Shown: piece by piece, positions 9,187 to 17,536 of the stretch
Position numbering within the stretch: position 1 is the first letter of the stretch
Layout of the letters: every line of letters begins with the position of its first letter
Source: Flavobacterium sp. 270
Lineage (GTDB): Bacteria; Bacteroidota; Bacteroidia; Flavobacteriales; Flavobacteriaceae
Direction of reading: 5' to 3'
Length of the DNA: 64,000 nucleotides
NCBI RefSeq assembly: GCF_004368785.1
Contig: NZ_SODM01000001.1
Span: 992,001 to 1,056,000, forward strand
Program-made: the position numbers and the translations under genes
Notes under the pieces: generated by a model
Databases searched by the model: none
Told to the model about the DNA's origin: nothing
Seen by the model: only the letters and a program-made list of their open reading frames with translations

Positions 9187-10041
9187 ATGATTGATTATTT
9201 AAAAGACTTTAGAATTGGGATTTTTATCGCAATTATTGTGATCACCACAATTATTTTGGGAGCAATAACCGAAAGGGTTCTTAAATACTTTTTATATCGA
9301 AAATTAACCGATAAAGAATACGATGCCACAGGTTTTAGATTCTTAAAACATTTGGTAATCACCGTTATTTATATTTTAGGTTTTGCTTTTGCTTTGATTC
9401 AAATTCCTGAATTTAAAATCATCGGACATTCTTTTCTGGCTGGTGCCGGAGTAATTTCTTTAGTTGCGGGTCTCGCTTCTCAGCAAGCTTTAAGCAATAT
9501 TGTAAGTGGTATATTTTTAGTAATTTTTAAACCTTTTAGGATCAATGATAAAATTACGATCAACGGTTTTATTGGTACAGTAGAAGATATTAATTTAAGA
9601 CAGGTAGTGCTTAAAGATGCAGAAAACAATAGAATTATTATTCCAAATTCAGTTATCAGCAATCAGATTATTGTGAATACCAATATGCACGATACTAAAT
9701 GCTGTAAAATAATAGAAATTGGTATTGGCTACGAATCGGATATCGAAAAAGCATTAGAAATAATGAAGGATGAAGTCGCCAAACATCCGCTTTTTATTGA
9801 TACCAGAACCGACGAAGACAAAGAGAAAAACACACCGCTGATAAATGCACGCGTCGTGGCACTTGGAGCTTCAAGTGTAAATATAAAAACCTGGGCGTGG
9901 GCAAAAAACTCTACAGATGGATTTGTAATGTATTGTGATTTACTGCAAAGCATAAAAAAACGTTTTGACGAAGCCAATATCGACATTCCATATCCGCAGC
10001 AAGTAGTTACTATAAAAAACAATCCTAATGAACTCTCTTAA
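9187..10041 (+). CDS. MscS-family small-conductance mechanosensitive channel
   Basis: A 284-residue inner-membrane protein with three membrane segments (about 10-35, 55-72 and the pore helix 81-115). The pore region is glycine/alanine-rich (GAGVISLVAGLASQQALSNI) and is followed by the typical MscS beta domain (FKPFRINDKITINGFIGTVEDINLR, then IIIPNSVI) and an alpha/beta C-terminal domain. It opens on membrane tension to release solutes during hypo-osmotic shock. The last 14 bases overlap the next gene in another frame, so the two are coupled. Confidence 0.93.
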   Translation: MIDYLKDFRIGIFIAIIVITTIILGAITERVLKYFLYRKLTDKEYDATGFRFLKHLVITVIYILGFAFALIQIPEFKIIGHSFLAGAGVISLVAGLASQQALSNIVSGIFLVIFKPFRINDKITINGFIGTVEDINLRQVVLKDAENNRIIIPNSVISNQIIVNTNMHDTKCCKIIEIGIGYESDIEKALEIMKDEVAKHPLFIDTRTDEDKEKNTPLINARVVALGASSVNIKTWAWAKNSTDGFVMYCDLLQSIKKRFDEANIDIPYPQQVVTIKNNPNELS

Positions 10042-10870
10042 AAATATTCCAGTCGAAACTTTAGCTTTATTTGCTGTTTTAGACGATTTGTTAATTGAAC
10101 TTTTAAATTCGCTTACGGAAGAAGAATGGAATGCGCCAACTGTTGCCAAAAAATGGACTGTAAAAGATATTGCTTCACATTTGCTTGACGGAAATTTAAG
10201 AGGATTATCCATTTCCAGAGATCAATATTTTGGAGAAAAACCAGAAAACATCAATTCTTATGCAGATTTAGTGAACTTTCTAAATCAGCTTAATATGACT
10301 TGGACTAACGCCACAAAAAGATTGAGTCCAAATGTTTTAATCAACTTATTAGAAACAACCGGAAAACAATATCAGGAACATTTACAAACCTTGAATCCTT
10401 TTGAAAATGCTATATTTTCGGTCGCTTGGGCTGGAGAAGAAACATCTTTAAACTGGTTTCATATCGCACGTGAATACACCGAAAAATTCCTGCATCAACA
10501 ACAAATTAGAGATGCTGTTGGAAAACAGGCGCTTTTAAACCAAAAATTATTTCTGCCTTTTATCAACACTTTTATGTATGCTTTGCCTCATACGTATCAA
10601 AATGTAAGTGCACCAGAAGGAACAATCGTAACGCTTATTGTGACGACAGAAATTGGCGGTCAGTGGAGCATTATAAAAAAAGAAAAACATTGGGAATTTA
10701 TTGATTCTTTTGATAAAGAACCCGAAGCAACAATAAAAATTGATCCTGATGATGCGTGGTTATTATTTTCTAAAGGAATGACACCAGCAGACGCCAAACA
10801 AAAAGTAGAAATTCTGGGAGACAAAACACTCGGCGAAAACGCTTTGAACATTATCGCTGTTATGGCATAA
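10028..10870 (+). CDS. DinB/maleylpyruvate-isomerase-like four-helix protein
   Basis: A 280-residue protein of the DinB-like superfamily, maleylpyruvate isomerase/mycothiol-dependent branch. The N-terminal helix bundle shows W43-TVKDIASHLLDGN, with H51 at the usual metal-ligand place, and a later HIAREYTEKFLHQQQIRD segment that can supply further His ligands. The C-terminal 90 residues resemble an SCP2-like cap. Mycothiol is not expected in this phylum, so another thiol or a non-thiol reaction is likely. It overlaps the MscS gene by 14 bases. Substrate unknown. Confidence 0.75.
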   Translation: MNSLKNIPVETLALFAVLDDLLIELLNSLTEEEWNAPTVAKKWTVKDIASHLLDGNLRGLSISRDQYFGEKPENINSYADLVNFLNQLNMTWTNATKRLSPNVLINLLETTGKQYQEHLQTLNPFENAIFSVAWAGEETSLNWFHIAREYTEKFLHQQQIRDAVGKQALLNQKLFLPFINTFMYALPHTYQNVSAPEGTIVTLIVTTEIGGQWSIIKKEKHWEFIDSFDKEPEATIKIDPDDAWLLFSKGMTPADAKQKVEILGDKTLGENALNIIAVMA

Positions 10871-10983
10871 GTTTTTTTGAAGTTCTAAACGCACATATTT
10901 TCTGATAATTTTAAGACTTTAAGCTTTGTTTTAAAAATGGTTAGCTTTAATTTTATAAGACTTAATCCAAAATTGGTCAGAAA

Positions 10984-11976
10984 ATGAAAATAATAAAGCT
11001 CTTCCTATTGATATTTCCGCTCTTATGTTTTTCGCAGGAAGGAAATATAAAAGTATTAGATATAGATTTAAGCAATTATGAATATCCGTATCCTGTACAT
11101 TTTTTAGAATTGAACAGTCAGCGCCAGTATCTAAAAATGACGTATATGGATGTTGTTCCGGAAAATTATAACAACAAAAATATCGTTTTGCTTCACGGCA
11201 AAAACTTCAATGGAGCGTATTGGGAAACGACTATAAAAGCCTTGACAAAAGAAGGTTTTCGGGTTATTGTTCCCGATCAGATTGGTTTTGGAAAATCTAC
11301 AAAACCGGATAATTTTCAATATACATTTCAGCAATTAGCCGAGAATACCAAAAAATTATTAGACCATTTAGGAATTCAAAGAACGGCAGTTTTAGGGCAT
11401 TCTATGGGTGGCATGTTAGCAACAAGATTTGCTTTGATGTATCCTGAAACTACCGAAAAATTGATTCTGGAAAACCCAATTGGTCTGGAAGACTGGAAAT
11501 TGGTCGTTCCCTACAAACCTGTAGAATGGTGGTACGAATCGGAATTAAAACAAAATTACGAAGCCATAAAAAAATATCAAATGGCGAACTATTATGACGG
11601 TAAATGGAATGCTGATTTTCAAAAATGGGCAGAATTGAGCGCCGGATGGACTTCTGCGCCAGATTATGACAGAGTTGCCTGGAATTCGGCTTTATTATAC
11701 GACATGATATTTACACAGCCGGTTTTATATGAATTTAAAAACATCAAAAGCCCAACACTTTTAATCATCGGAACGAGGGATAAAACAGCTTTGGGAAAAC
11801 CTTTGGTGTCTGAAGAAGTAAGAAAAACAATGGGTAATTACGCCGAATTGGGAAAAGCAACCCAAAAAGCAATTACGAATTCTAAATTGGTCGAAATTCC
11901 AAATACCGGACATTTACCGCATATTGAATCTTTTGATCAATTTATAAAACCATTAATTGTATTTTTGAAACCCTAA
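10984..11976 (+). CDS. exported alpha/beta hydrolase
   Basis: A 330-residue alpha/beta-hydrolase-fold enzyme with an N-terminal signal peptide (MKIIKLFLLIFPLLCFS, cleavage probably after FS). The oxyanion-side HG is at 71-72, the nucleophile elbow GHSMGG puts the catalytic serine at S140, and the acid and histidine are supplied by IIGTRDKTALG and NTGHLPHIE near the C-terminus. The order and spacing are normal for esterases, lipases or epoxide-hydrolase-like proteins of this fold; the substrate is unknown. It is probably periplasmic. Confidence 0.85.
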   Translation: MKIIKLFLLIFPLLCFSQEGNIKVLDIDLSNYEYPYPVHFLELNSQRQYLKMTYMDVVPENYNNKNIVLLHGKNFNGAYWETTIKALTKEGFRVIVPDQIGFGKSTKPDNFQYTFQQLAENTKKLLDHLGIQRTAVLGHSMGGMLATRFALMYPETTEKLILENPIGLEDWKLVVPYKPVEWWYESELKQNYEAIKKYQMANYYDGKWNADFQKWAELSAGWTSAPDYDRVAWNSALLYDMIFTQPVLYEFKNIKSPTLLIIGTRDKTALGKPLVSEEVRKTMGNYAELGKATQKAITNSKLVEIPNTGHLPHIESFDQFIKPLIVFLKP

Positions 11977-12052
11977 TTTTGTACTTTTTTTTGCTGCAAA
12001 TTATACAAATTTACACCAATCAATTTATAACTCTTGTAAATAAAAAATCGTG

Positions 12053-12060
12053 TAAATTTG
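12053..12060 (+). promoter_or_regulatory. -7 element TAAATTTG upstream of DUF1398 gene
   Basis: A perfect match to the Bacteroidota -7 consensus TAnnTTTG, with a TTG at 12034-12036 (16-base gap) as a possible -33 element. The start codon is 51 bases downstream. Confidence 0.45.
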
Positions 12061-12080
12061 TGCAATTAGTAGCAGTTTTA

Positions 12081-12108
12081 ATCTGAAATCTATAATCTAA
12101 AATTTAAA
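12081..12108. repeat. 7-nt-period tract before DUF1398 gene
   Basis: Four consecutive 7-mers, ATCTGAA ATCTATA ATCTAAA ATTTAAA, end three bases before the start codon at 12112. Confidence 0.7.
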
Positions 12109-12111
12109 TAT

Positions 12112-12501
12112 ATGTTTACAATCGAGCAAATAAAAGAAGCACATGCAAAAGTTAAAAGTGGTGCAGATTTTCCAAATTATATACAAGACTTAATCATTTT
12201 GGGCGTAAAAGGATACGATACATTTGTACACGACGGTCATGTTGAATATTACGGAGTTAACAATTATAATGTTACTGCCGATGAAAAATATGCAGAAATT
12301 AAAGTAGCTGATTTTCCTAATAAAGAACTTTTTATTGAGCTTTTGGTAAAACATCAGCACGGAGAAACCGATTATCTTACTTTCTGTAATGATGCTGCAC
12401 AATGCGGTATCGCAAAATGGCGTGTTGATATTCTCGAAATGACTTGTACGTATTTCGATAAATCTGAACACGAACTTTTGATTGAAAAAATTCCCAGTTA
12501 A
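12112..12501 (+). CDS. DUF1398 family protein
   Basis: A 129-residue soluble protein matching the DUF1398 (YbcV-like) family: an N-terminal TIEQIKEAHAKVKSGADFP, a central YDTFVHDGHVEYYG and a C-terminal CGIAKWRVDILEMTCTYFD. The family is found in phages and many bacteria and has no established function; no catalytic residues are recognisable. It begins three bases after a 7-nt-period tract and is followed after 21 bases by the ThuA gene, so the two may share a transcript. Confidence 0.8.
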   Translation: MFTIEQIKEAHAKVKSGADFPNYIQDLIILGVKGYDTFVHDGHVEYYGVNNYNVTADEKYAEIKVADFPNKELFIELLVKHQHGETDYLTFCNDAAQCGIAKWRVDILEMTCTYFDKSEHELLIEKIPS

Positions 12502-12522
12502 ATTTTAAAACCTTAAAAATAT

Positions 12523-13380
12523 ATGACGCTGACTTTCGACCAAAAAAATGTTTCTGCTTTCAAAAAAATAGTTTTAGCTGTTTTTGCACTTGTTTGTTTT
12601 ACAGGATATTCACAACCTAAAAAAACAAACCCAAAGTTTAAAGTAATTGCTTTTTATACGGGCAAAAATGATCAGGCGCATATTAGTTTTGTGCATGAAG
12701 CCAATAAATGGTTTCCAAAAATGGCAGAAGAACATCATTTTGAATACGATTCGACCAGTAATTGGGACAATCTGAACGCAAAGTTTTTGGCGAAATATCA
12801 AGTCGTTTTATTTTTAGATACACGACCAGAAACCCCAAGTCAACGCGAAGCATTTCAGCAGTATATGGAAAAAGGCGGCGCGTGGATGGGATTTCATTTT
12901 TCGGCTTTTGCCTTAAACCATTCGACTTATCCCCAAAACTGGGATTGGTACCACAATACTTTTCTGGGTTCTGGCGAATACGGAAGCAATACATGGCGTC
13001 CGACATCGGCAGTTTTAAGAGTCGAAAATCAGCATCCTGTCACCAAAAATCTGCCAAAAACTTTTTCATCGGCACCAAACGAATGGTACAGATGGGGTAA
13101 TGATTTGCGAAAAAATCCAGATATCAAGATTCTTTTAGCGATAGACGAAAGCAGTTTTCCGCTCGGAACCGGGCCAAAACAAAGTGAAATTTGGCACAGT
13201 GGTTATTATCCCGTAGTCTGGACGAACAAAAACTATAAAATGATCTATGTAAATATGGGTCATAATGATATTGATTACGAAAACAAAACCAACAAAACGC
13301 TTTCGTACACATTTGAAAACAAAACTGAAAGCGAATTCATTTTGAATGGATTGTTTTGGCTGGCAAAATCAAAAAAATAA
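12523..13380 (+). CDS. exported ThuA-domain protein
   Basis: A 285-residue protein: signal peptide (about 1-30, ending GYSQ), then a ThuA (trehalose-utilisation, class I glutamine amidotransferase-like) domain. Family features are VIAFYTGKNDQAHISFVHEA, the YQVVLFLDTRP strand and GGAWMGFHFSAFALN followed by the Trp/Tyr-rich NWDWYHNTFLGSGEYG loop. ThuA-type proteins are linked to carbohydrate metabolism (keto-sugar reactions) and often occur exported in Bacteroidota. The usual GATase cysteine is not present at the elbow. It precedes the sulfurtransferase gene by 12 bases. Confidence 0.8.
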   Translation: MTLTFDQKNVSAFKKIVLAVFALVCFTGYSQPKKTNPKFKVIAFYTGKNDQAHISFVHEANKWFPKMAEEHHFEYDSTSNWDNLNAKFLAKYQVVLFLDTRPETPSQREAFQQYMEKGGAWMGFHFSAFALNHSTYPQNWDWYHNTFLGSGEYGSNTWRPTSAVLRVENQHPVTKNLPKTFSSAPNEWYRWGNDLRKNPDIKILLAIDESSFPLGTGPKQSEIWHSGYYPVVWTNKNYKMIYVNMGHNDIDYENKTNKTLSYTFENKTESEFILNGLFWLAKSKK

Positions 13381-13392
13381 AATTCTACAGGC

Positions 13393-14247
13393 ATGTCACA
13401 TAAACTTTCTCCAATTATAAATCCAGAAGAATTAGAAGCATTAGATTCTTCTTCCATTATATTAATTGATGCAAGAGCTGGAAATAATGCGGAAGAAAAT
13501 TATAAAAACGAGCACCTAAAAAATGCTCGTTTTGTTGATTTAAATCGTGATCTGGCAACGGTAGAAAAAGATCCGGCAAATGGCGGGAGACATCCTCTGC
13601 CCTCTTTATCAAAGTTTTCAGAAGTATTAACGAAACTCGGAATCTCACCTTTGAGTCATATTATTATTTATGATGATAAAAATGGATCAAACGCAGCTTC
13701 GAGATTTTGGTGGATGCTGCGCGCTGTCGGACACGAAAAAGTACAGGTTTTAAATGGAGGTTTGCAAGCGGCTAAAAACATTGGTTTTCCGGTAAGTTCA
13801 GAAACTGAAGTTTTTGATGCAGTCGAAGATTATCCTGTTAAAGACTGGCAGTTAGGCTTATCCAATATTGATGAAGTCGAAAACGCTCGAAATAACAACG
13901 ATTTTATTGTAATTGATGTACGAGATAAAAATCGTTTTGATGGCCTTACAGAACCGCTGGATTTAATTGCAGGACATATTCCCGGAGCTGTTAATGTTCC
14001 GTTTAGTGAAAATTTAGACGAGAATGGCTTTTACAAATCTCCAGCAGTTTTAGAAGAAAAATATAAATCTATAGTTGAAAATAAAAATTCAGAAAACATA
14101 ATCGTACATTGCGGTTCGGGAGTTACAGCCTGCCATACTTTATTAGCTATGGATTATGCAGGACTGCCAATTCCGAAATTGTACGTCGGTTCATGGAGCG
14201 AATGGTCAAGAAATGACCGCGAAATGGCATTAAAAGAAAATACATAA
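13393..14247 (+). CDS. sseA: 3-mercaptopyruvate/thiosulfate sulfurtransferase
   Basis: A 284-residue protein with two rhodanese domains. The N-terminal half carries the inactive fold with FVDLNRDLATVEKDPANGGRHP-like linker features, and the C-terminal half carries the active-site loop CGSGVTA with the persulfide cysteine C240. The loop sequence CGSGVTA favours 3-mercaptopyruvate over thiosulfate as sulfur donor. The enzyme transfers sulfane sulfur to thiols or cyanide in the cytoplasm. It lies 12 bases after the ThuA gene and 15 before the ABC protein, so the three may form an operon. Confidence 0.88.
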   Translation: MSHKLSPIINPEELEALDSSSIILIDARAGNNAEENYKNEHLKNARFVDLNRDLATVEKDPANGGRHPLPSLSKFSEVLTKLGISPLSHIIIYDDKNGSNAASRFWWMLRAVGHEKVQVLNGGLQAAKNIGFPVSSETEVFDAVEDYPVKDWQLGLSNIDEVENARNNNDFIVIDVRDKNRFDGLTEPLDLIAGHIPGAVNVPFSENLDENGFYKSPAVLEEKYKSIVENKNSENIIVHCGSGVTACHTLLAMDYAGLPIPKLYVGSWSEWSRNDREMALKENT

Positions 14248-14262
14248 TACCAACAAATTAAA

Positions 14263-15492
14263 ATGCAGCATTGGGACATACTTTTATCTAATCAGGTAAA
14301 TAAAAAAGCATTCATAGAAATCTTATTATCAGGCGAAGTCACAGGAGAATTAGCCATTTTTAACAACCAAAAGGGAATCTTATTTTCTGATATTGCGATC
14401 GAAAAATTTATAGAAAAAGAATATCAATATGACAGCGTAGAAGCTTCTCCGGATTCTCACAGACAATTACGAACTTTTTCATCTGGTGAACGCAAAAAAG
14501 AGTTTTTAAAATACTGCATCAATCAAAAACCGGATTTTATCATTTTTGATAATCCGTTTGATCATTTAGATCAGGCATCAAGAGTAATTTTAGCTGAATC
14601 ATTAAAAGATTTAACCGAAGATATTGCCATTATTCAATTGGTAAATCGCGTCACAGATGTGCTTAGTTTCGTTGAGAATAAAGCACAAATTAAAGACAAT
14701 ACGTTTGAACTGCATCCTATTTCTAAGATCATCGATACTCAATTTAAAACCTTAAATACAGCCGGAATTCCAAAAGCTTTAGAACCGCATTCCTTTCACG
14801 AAAGTGTCTTAATTAAAATGGAAAATGTTTCGGTAAGTTATGAAGACAGAAAGATTGTAGACAACATTTCCTGGACAATAAAACAAGGTGAATTCTGGCA
14901 GCTTATCGGACCAAATGGTTCTGGAAAAAGTACCATTTTATCGTTGATAACCGGCGATAATCCAAAAGGTTTCGGACAAAATTTATTTTTATTCGGAAGA
15001 AAAAAAGGAACTGGCGAAAGTGTTTGGGATATCAAAAAACAAATCGGAATCTTCACCACTTCTATGACCGATTTATTTCAAAAAAGCCACACTTTAGAGC
15101 AAATGATTCTTTCGGGTTTCTTTGATTCTATCGGTTTGTATATCGAGCCAACAACGCACCAAAAACAGATTGTAACGCAATGGCTTGAAGTAATTGAAAT
15201 GACGGCTTTAAGAAAAAAACGTTTCATCGATCTTTCAATCGGGCAGCAAAGAGTCGCTCTTATTGTTCGTGCAGTTTTAAAACATCCGCCTTTATTAATT
15301 TTAGACGAACCTGTAGAAGGTCTCGACGACGAAAATGTAGATTTGGTGATTCAGCTTATTAATACTATAAAACAAGAAACAAATGTGAGCATTTTATATG
15401 TTTCGCATCGTATAGAAGCTGGCCTTGCTCCTACTTCTGTTTTCGAACTTCTGCCAACGCCAACCGGATCAATTGGCCAAATAAAGCACTAA
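14263..15492 (+). CDS. ModF/PhrA-like tandem ABC ATPase with a degenerate N-terminal half
   Basis: A 409-residue soluble protein with two ABC modules. The C-terminal module is complete: Walker A GPNGSGKST at 216-224, signature LSIGQQR at 324-330, Walker B LLILDEP with E349, and a switch His in VSHR. The N-terminal module keeps a signature-like FSSGERK (72-78) and a Walker-B-like FIIFDNP, but has no P-loop and has Asn97 where the catalytic Glu is expected. The architecture matches ModF (PhrA), whose role is poorly known; no membrane partner is encoded nearby. Only one of two composite sites could hydrolyse ATP. Confidence 0.8.
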   Translation: MQHWDILLSNQVNKKAFIEILLSGEVTGELAIFNNQKGILFSDIAIEKFIEKEYQYDSVEASPDSHRQLRTFSSGERKKEFLKYCINQKPDFIIFDNPFDHLDQASRVILAESLKDLTEDIAIIQLVNRVTDVLSFVENKAQIKDNTFELHPISKIIDTQFKTLNTAGIPKALEPHSFHESVLIKMENVSVSYEDRKIVDNISWTIKQGEFWQLIGPNGSGKSTILSLITGDNPKGFGQNLFLFGRKKGTGESVWDIKKQIGIFTTSMTDLFQKSHTLEQMILSGFFDSIGLYIEPTTHQKQIVTQWLEVIEMTALRKKRFIDLSIGQQRVALIVRAVLKHPPLLILDEPVEGLDDENVDLVIQLINTIKQETNVSILYVSHRIEAGLAPTSVFELLPTPTGSIGQIKH

Positions 15493-15508
15493 AACCATTA
15501 AGAGATTA

Positions 15509-15570
15509 AAACACAAATTCCACTAATTTACACGAAAATTAATCTGTGTAAATTAGTGGAATTTGTGTTT
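15509..15570. repeat. perfect 25-bp inverted repeat (hairpin)
   Basis: The arms 15509-15533 and 15546-15570 are exact reverse complements separated by 12 bases. The hairpin sits between the convergent ABC and RluA genes and has A-rich and T-rich ends, so it could also stop transcription from both sides. The arm sequence (AATTTACAC / GTGTAAATT words) partly recurs at 45356-45440. Confidence 0.85.
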
Positions 15571-15609
15571 AATAAAATTATCTAATTTTCTAATTAAAAA
15601 ATTATCTAA

Positions 15610-16653
15610 TTAATTCTCTTCTTCCTCAGTATTATGCGATTTTGAATAGTTTCTCCATCTTTCCAGACAATCCTTAAAATCATCAGGAAGTTCAGTATCA
15701 AAACGCATCATTTCGCCCGTGTTTGGGTGTACAAAACCAAGCGTTTTAGCATGTAGCGCCTGACGTGGTAATGCTTTAAAACAGTTGTCTATAAACTGTT
15801 TGTATTTTGTAAAAGTTGTTCCTTTCAAAATTAAATGTCCACCATAACGCTCGTCATTAAACAACGGATGCCCAATGTGTTTCATGTGCGCACGAATCTG
15901 GTGCGTTCTTCCCGTTTCAAGTTTGCAGGAAATCAGCGTAACATAACCAAAACGTTCCAAAACTTTATAATGTGTAACCGCTGGTTTTCCAATCTCAGGA
16001 TCAGCAAAAACAGCCATTTGCATACGGTCCTTTAAGTGTCTTGCAAGGTTTCCTTCAATAGTTCCGGCTTCTTCAGCAACATTTCCCCAAACAAGGGCAA
16101 TATATTCGCGTTCAGAAGTTTTAGCTTCAAATTGTTTTGCAAGATGCGTCATTGCCGCTTCTGTTTTAGCCACAACCAAAAGTCCAGAAGTATCCTTATC
16201 AATTCGGTGAACCAAACCTGGACGTTCGCTGCTGTTCATTGGCAGATTATCAAAATGATGTGCCAAAGCATTTACCAAAGTTCCAGTATAATTTCCGTGA
16301 CCGGGATGCACCACCATTCCGGGTTCTTTATTAATAAGCAATAAAGCATCGTCTTCATAAACAATATTCAACGGAAGATCTTCCGGAAGAATATGGTTTT
16401 CAAACGGTGGATGCGTTAACATGACCGTAATCAGATCAAAAGGTTTTACTTTATAATTTGATTTTACAGGAATATCATTTACAAAAACGCTTCCTTCGCT
16501 TGCTGCATTTTGAATTTTATTCCGGGTTGCATTCGGAATCATATTCATCAAATATTTGTCAATTCGCAATAGCGCCTGACCTTTAGGTACATCAAATCTA
16601 AAATGTTCGAATAATTCGTCTTCCAGATCTAAATTTTCAATATTATTGTTCAT
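15610..16653 (-). CDS. rluD: RluA/RluD-family 23S rRNA pseudouridine synthase
   Basis: A 347-residue protein with an S4 RNA-binding domain (about 18-80) followed by the RluA catalytic domain. HRIDKDTSG contains the catalytic aspartate D152, and LETGRTHQIRAHM is the second conserved block. The enzyme isomerises uridines in 23S rRNA helix 69 or elsewhere. The ORF is open for 18 codons further upstream, but the ATG at 16653 gives the usual N-terminus and an 11-base overlap with the PASTA gene, indicating translational coupling. Assignment to RluD rather than another RluA paralogue is likely but not certain. Confidence 0.88.
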   Translation of the reverse strand: MNNNIENLDLEDELFEHFRFDVPKGQALLRIDKYLMNMIPNATRNKIQNAASEGSVFVNDIPVKSNYKVKPFDLITVMLTHPPFENHILPEDLPLNIVYEDDALLLINKEPGMVVHPGHGNYTGTLVNALAHHFDNLPMNSSERPGLVHRIDKDTSGLLVVAKTEAAMTHLAKQFEAKTSEREYIALVWGNVAEEAGTIEGNLARHLKDRMQMAVFADPEIGKPAVTHYKVLERFGYVTLISCKLETGRTHQIRAHMKHIGHPLFNDERYGGHLILKGTTFTKYKQFIDNCFKALPRQALHAKTLGFVHPNTGEMMRFDTELPDDFKDCLERWRNYSKSHNTEEEEN

Positions 16654-17266
16654 CTTTTGGGGTTTCAGTAGTTGGCGCAGCTGTGCTATCTGTCGCCTGA
16701 CTTTCATCTACATAACTTGCTTTTCCATCTCCTAAAACCAAATCAATTTTAGAAGCTTTCAGCACACGGTCACCTACTTTTAAATTTCTTCCTTTGTAAC
16801 GCATCTCTAAAACCATATCTTTTCCAAGATTCGGAATATAGGTAATTGTTCCTTGCTCAAGCCCTAAAGCTTTAAGAGTTGGAACTGCTTCACGATACGT
16901 TTTCTCAATTAAATCTGGAATTCTAACAGAAGAGAATCCAGAAGCATTAATTTTAATATATATTTTTCTTCCCACTTTTACTTTAGTTCCCGGCAATGGA
17001 TCTTGCTCTACAACACTAAATTTTGGGAATTCACTTCTATAATCAACACTATCCAAAAGTACGTAGTCTAAGTCTAGTTCGTCTAATTTTGCTTCAACTT
17101 GTTCTTCTGTCAATTTAGCTAAATTCGGAACTGCAATTTCGTGTCCGTGATCCGTTGTAAAAGTCAGCCAGTGCATAAACAAATAACCTAAAACCGCAAT
17201 AATTGCAGCAGCACCTAATACTTGTAAAAAAAATACACGACTTGTTAAATACTTACGTAAACTCAT
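16643..17266 (-). CDS. PASTA-domain membrane protein
   Basis: About 207 residues from the preferred start (MSLRKYLTSR at 17266). One membrane segment (about 14-35, QVLGAAAIIAVLGYLF) is followed by extracytoplasmic PASTA repeats: the first about 45-112 with VPNLAKLTEEQVEAKL, the second about 113-185 with IPDLIEKTYREAVPTL. A Thr/Pro-rich tail ends the protein. PASTA domains bind peptidoglycan fragments; in Flavobacteria such proteins stand alone rather than on a Ser/Thr kinase. Its stop overlaps the RluA start, and ddl diverges upstream, an arrangement commonly seen in this group. Confidence 0.88.
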   Translation of the reverse strand: MSLRKYLTSRVFFLQVLGAAAIIAVLGYLFMHWLTFTTDHGHEIAVPNLAKLTEEQVEAKLDELDLDYVLLDSVDYRSEFPKFSVVEQDPLPGTKVKVGRKIYIKINASGFSSVRIPDLIEKTYREAVPTLKALGLEQGTITYIPNLGKDMVLEMRYKGRNLKVGDRVLKASKIDLVLGDGKASYVDESQATDSTAAPTTETPKDEQ

Positions 17267-17286
17267 AAATTTATTTTTAGTTGTGG

Positions 17287-17294
17287 CAAAGATA
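17287..17294 (-). promoter_or_regulatory. -7 element TATCTTTG for the PASTA-rluD pair
   Basis: On the minus strand this reads TATCTTTG, a perfect TAnnTTTG. It lies 20 bases before the preferred PASTA start and supports that start over the longer ORF, whose ATG at 17311 would lie upstream of the promoter. Confidence 0.6.
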
Positions 17295-17484
17295 AACCTA
17301 TTTCGTTTCAAAAAAAATGATAATTTTGTTTAAAACAAGAAAGGTTTCAATGCCTGTTATTTTTAAAGGAGCCGTTTTATTACAGCGAAGTTTAAAATTA
17401 AAAATAATAACGAGAAAACAGAAATTTTGGTTCATTTAAACAGATTTATTTAAATTAAAAAAGTTTGCCCCGAATTTCAACTTG

Positions 17485-17522
17485 AAACCTGAAACAAAAA
17501 ATTAAAACCTGAAACAAAAAAT
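17485..17522. repeat. 20-bp tandem duplication before ddl
   Basis: An 18-base unit beginning AAACCTGAAAC occurs at 17485-17502 and again at 17505-17522, with a two-base spacer. The second copy ends 14 bases before the ddl start codon. The same words in reverse complement form the 7-nt-period tract at 38620-38654. Confidence 0.75.
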
Positions 17523-17536
17523 ATAAAAATATAAAA

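Noticed and set aside
12683..13100. Two ORFs above 100 residues (one per strand) inside the ThuA gene
   Set aside because: Both overlap a well-supported reading frame with a signal peptide and family blocks; they contain no recognisable motif.
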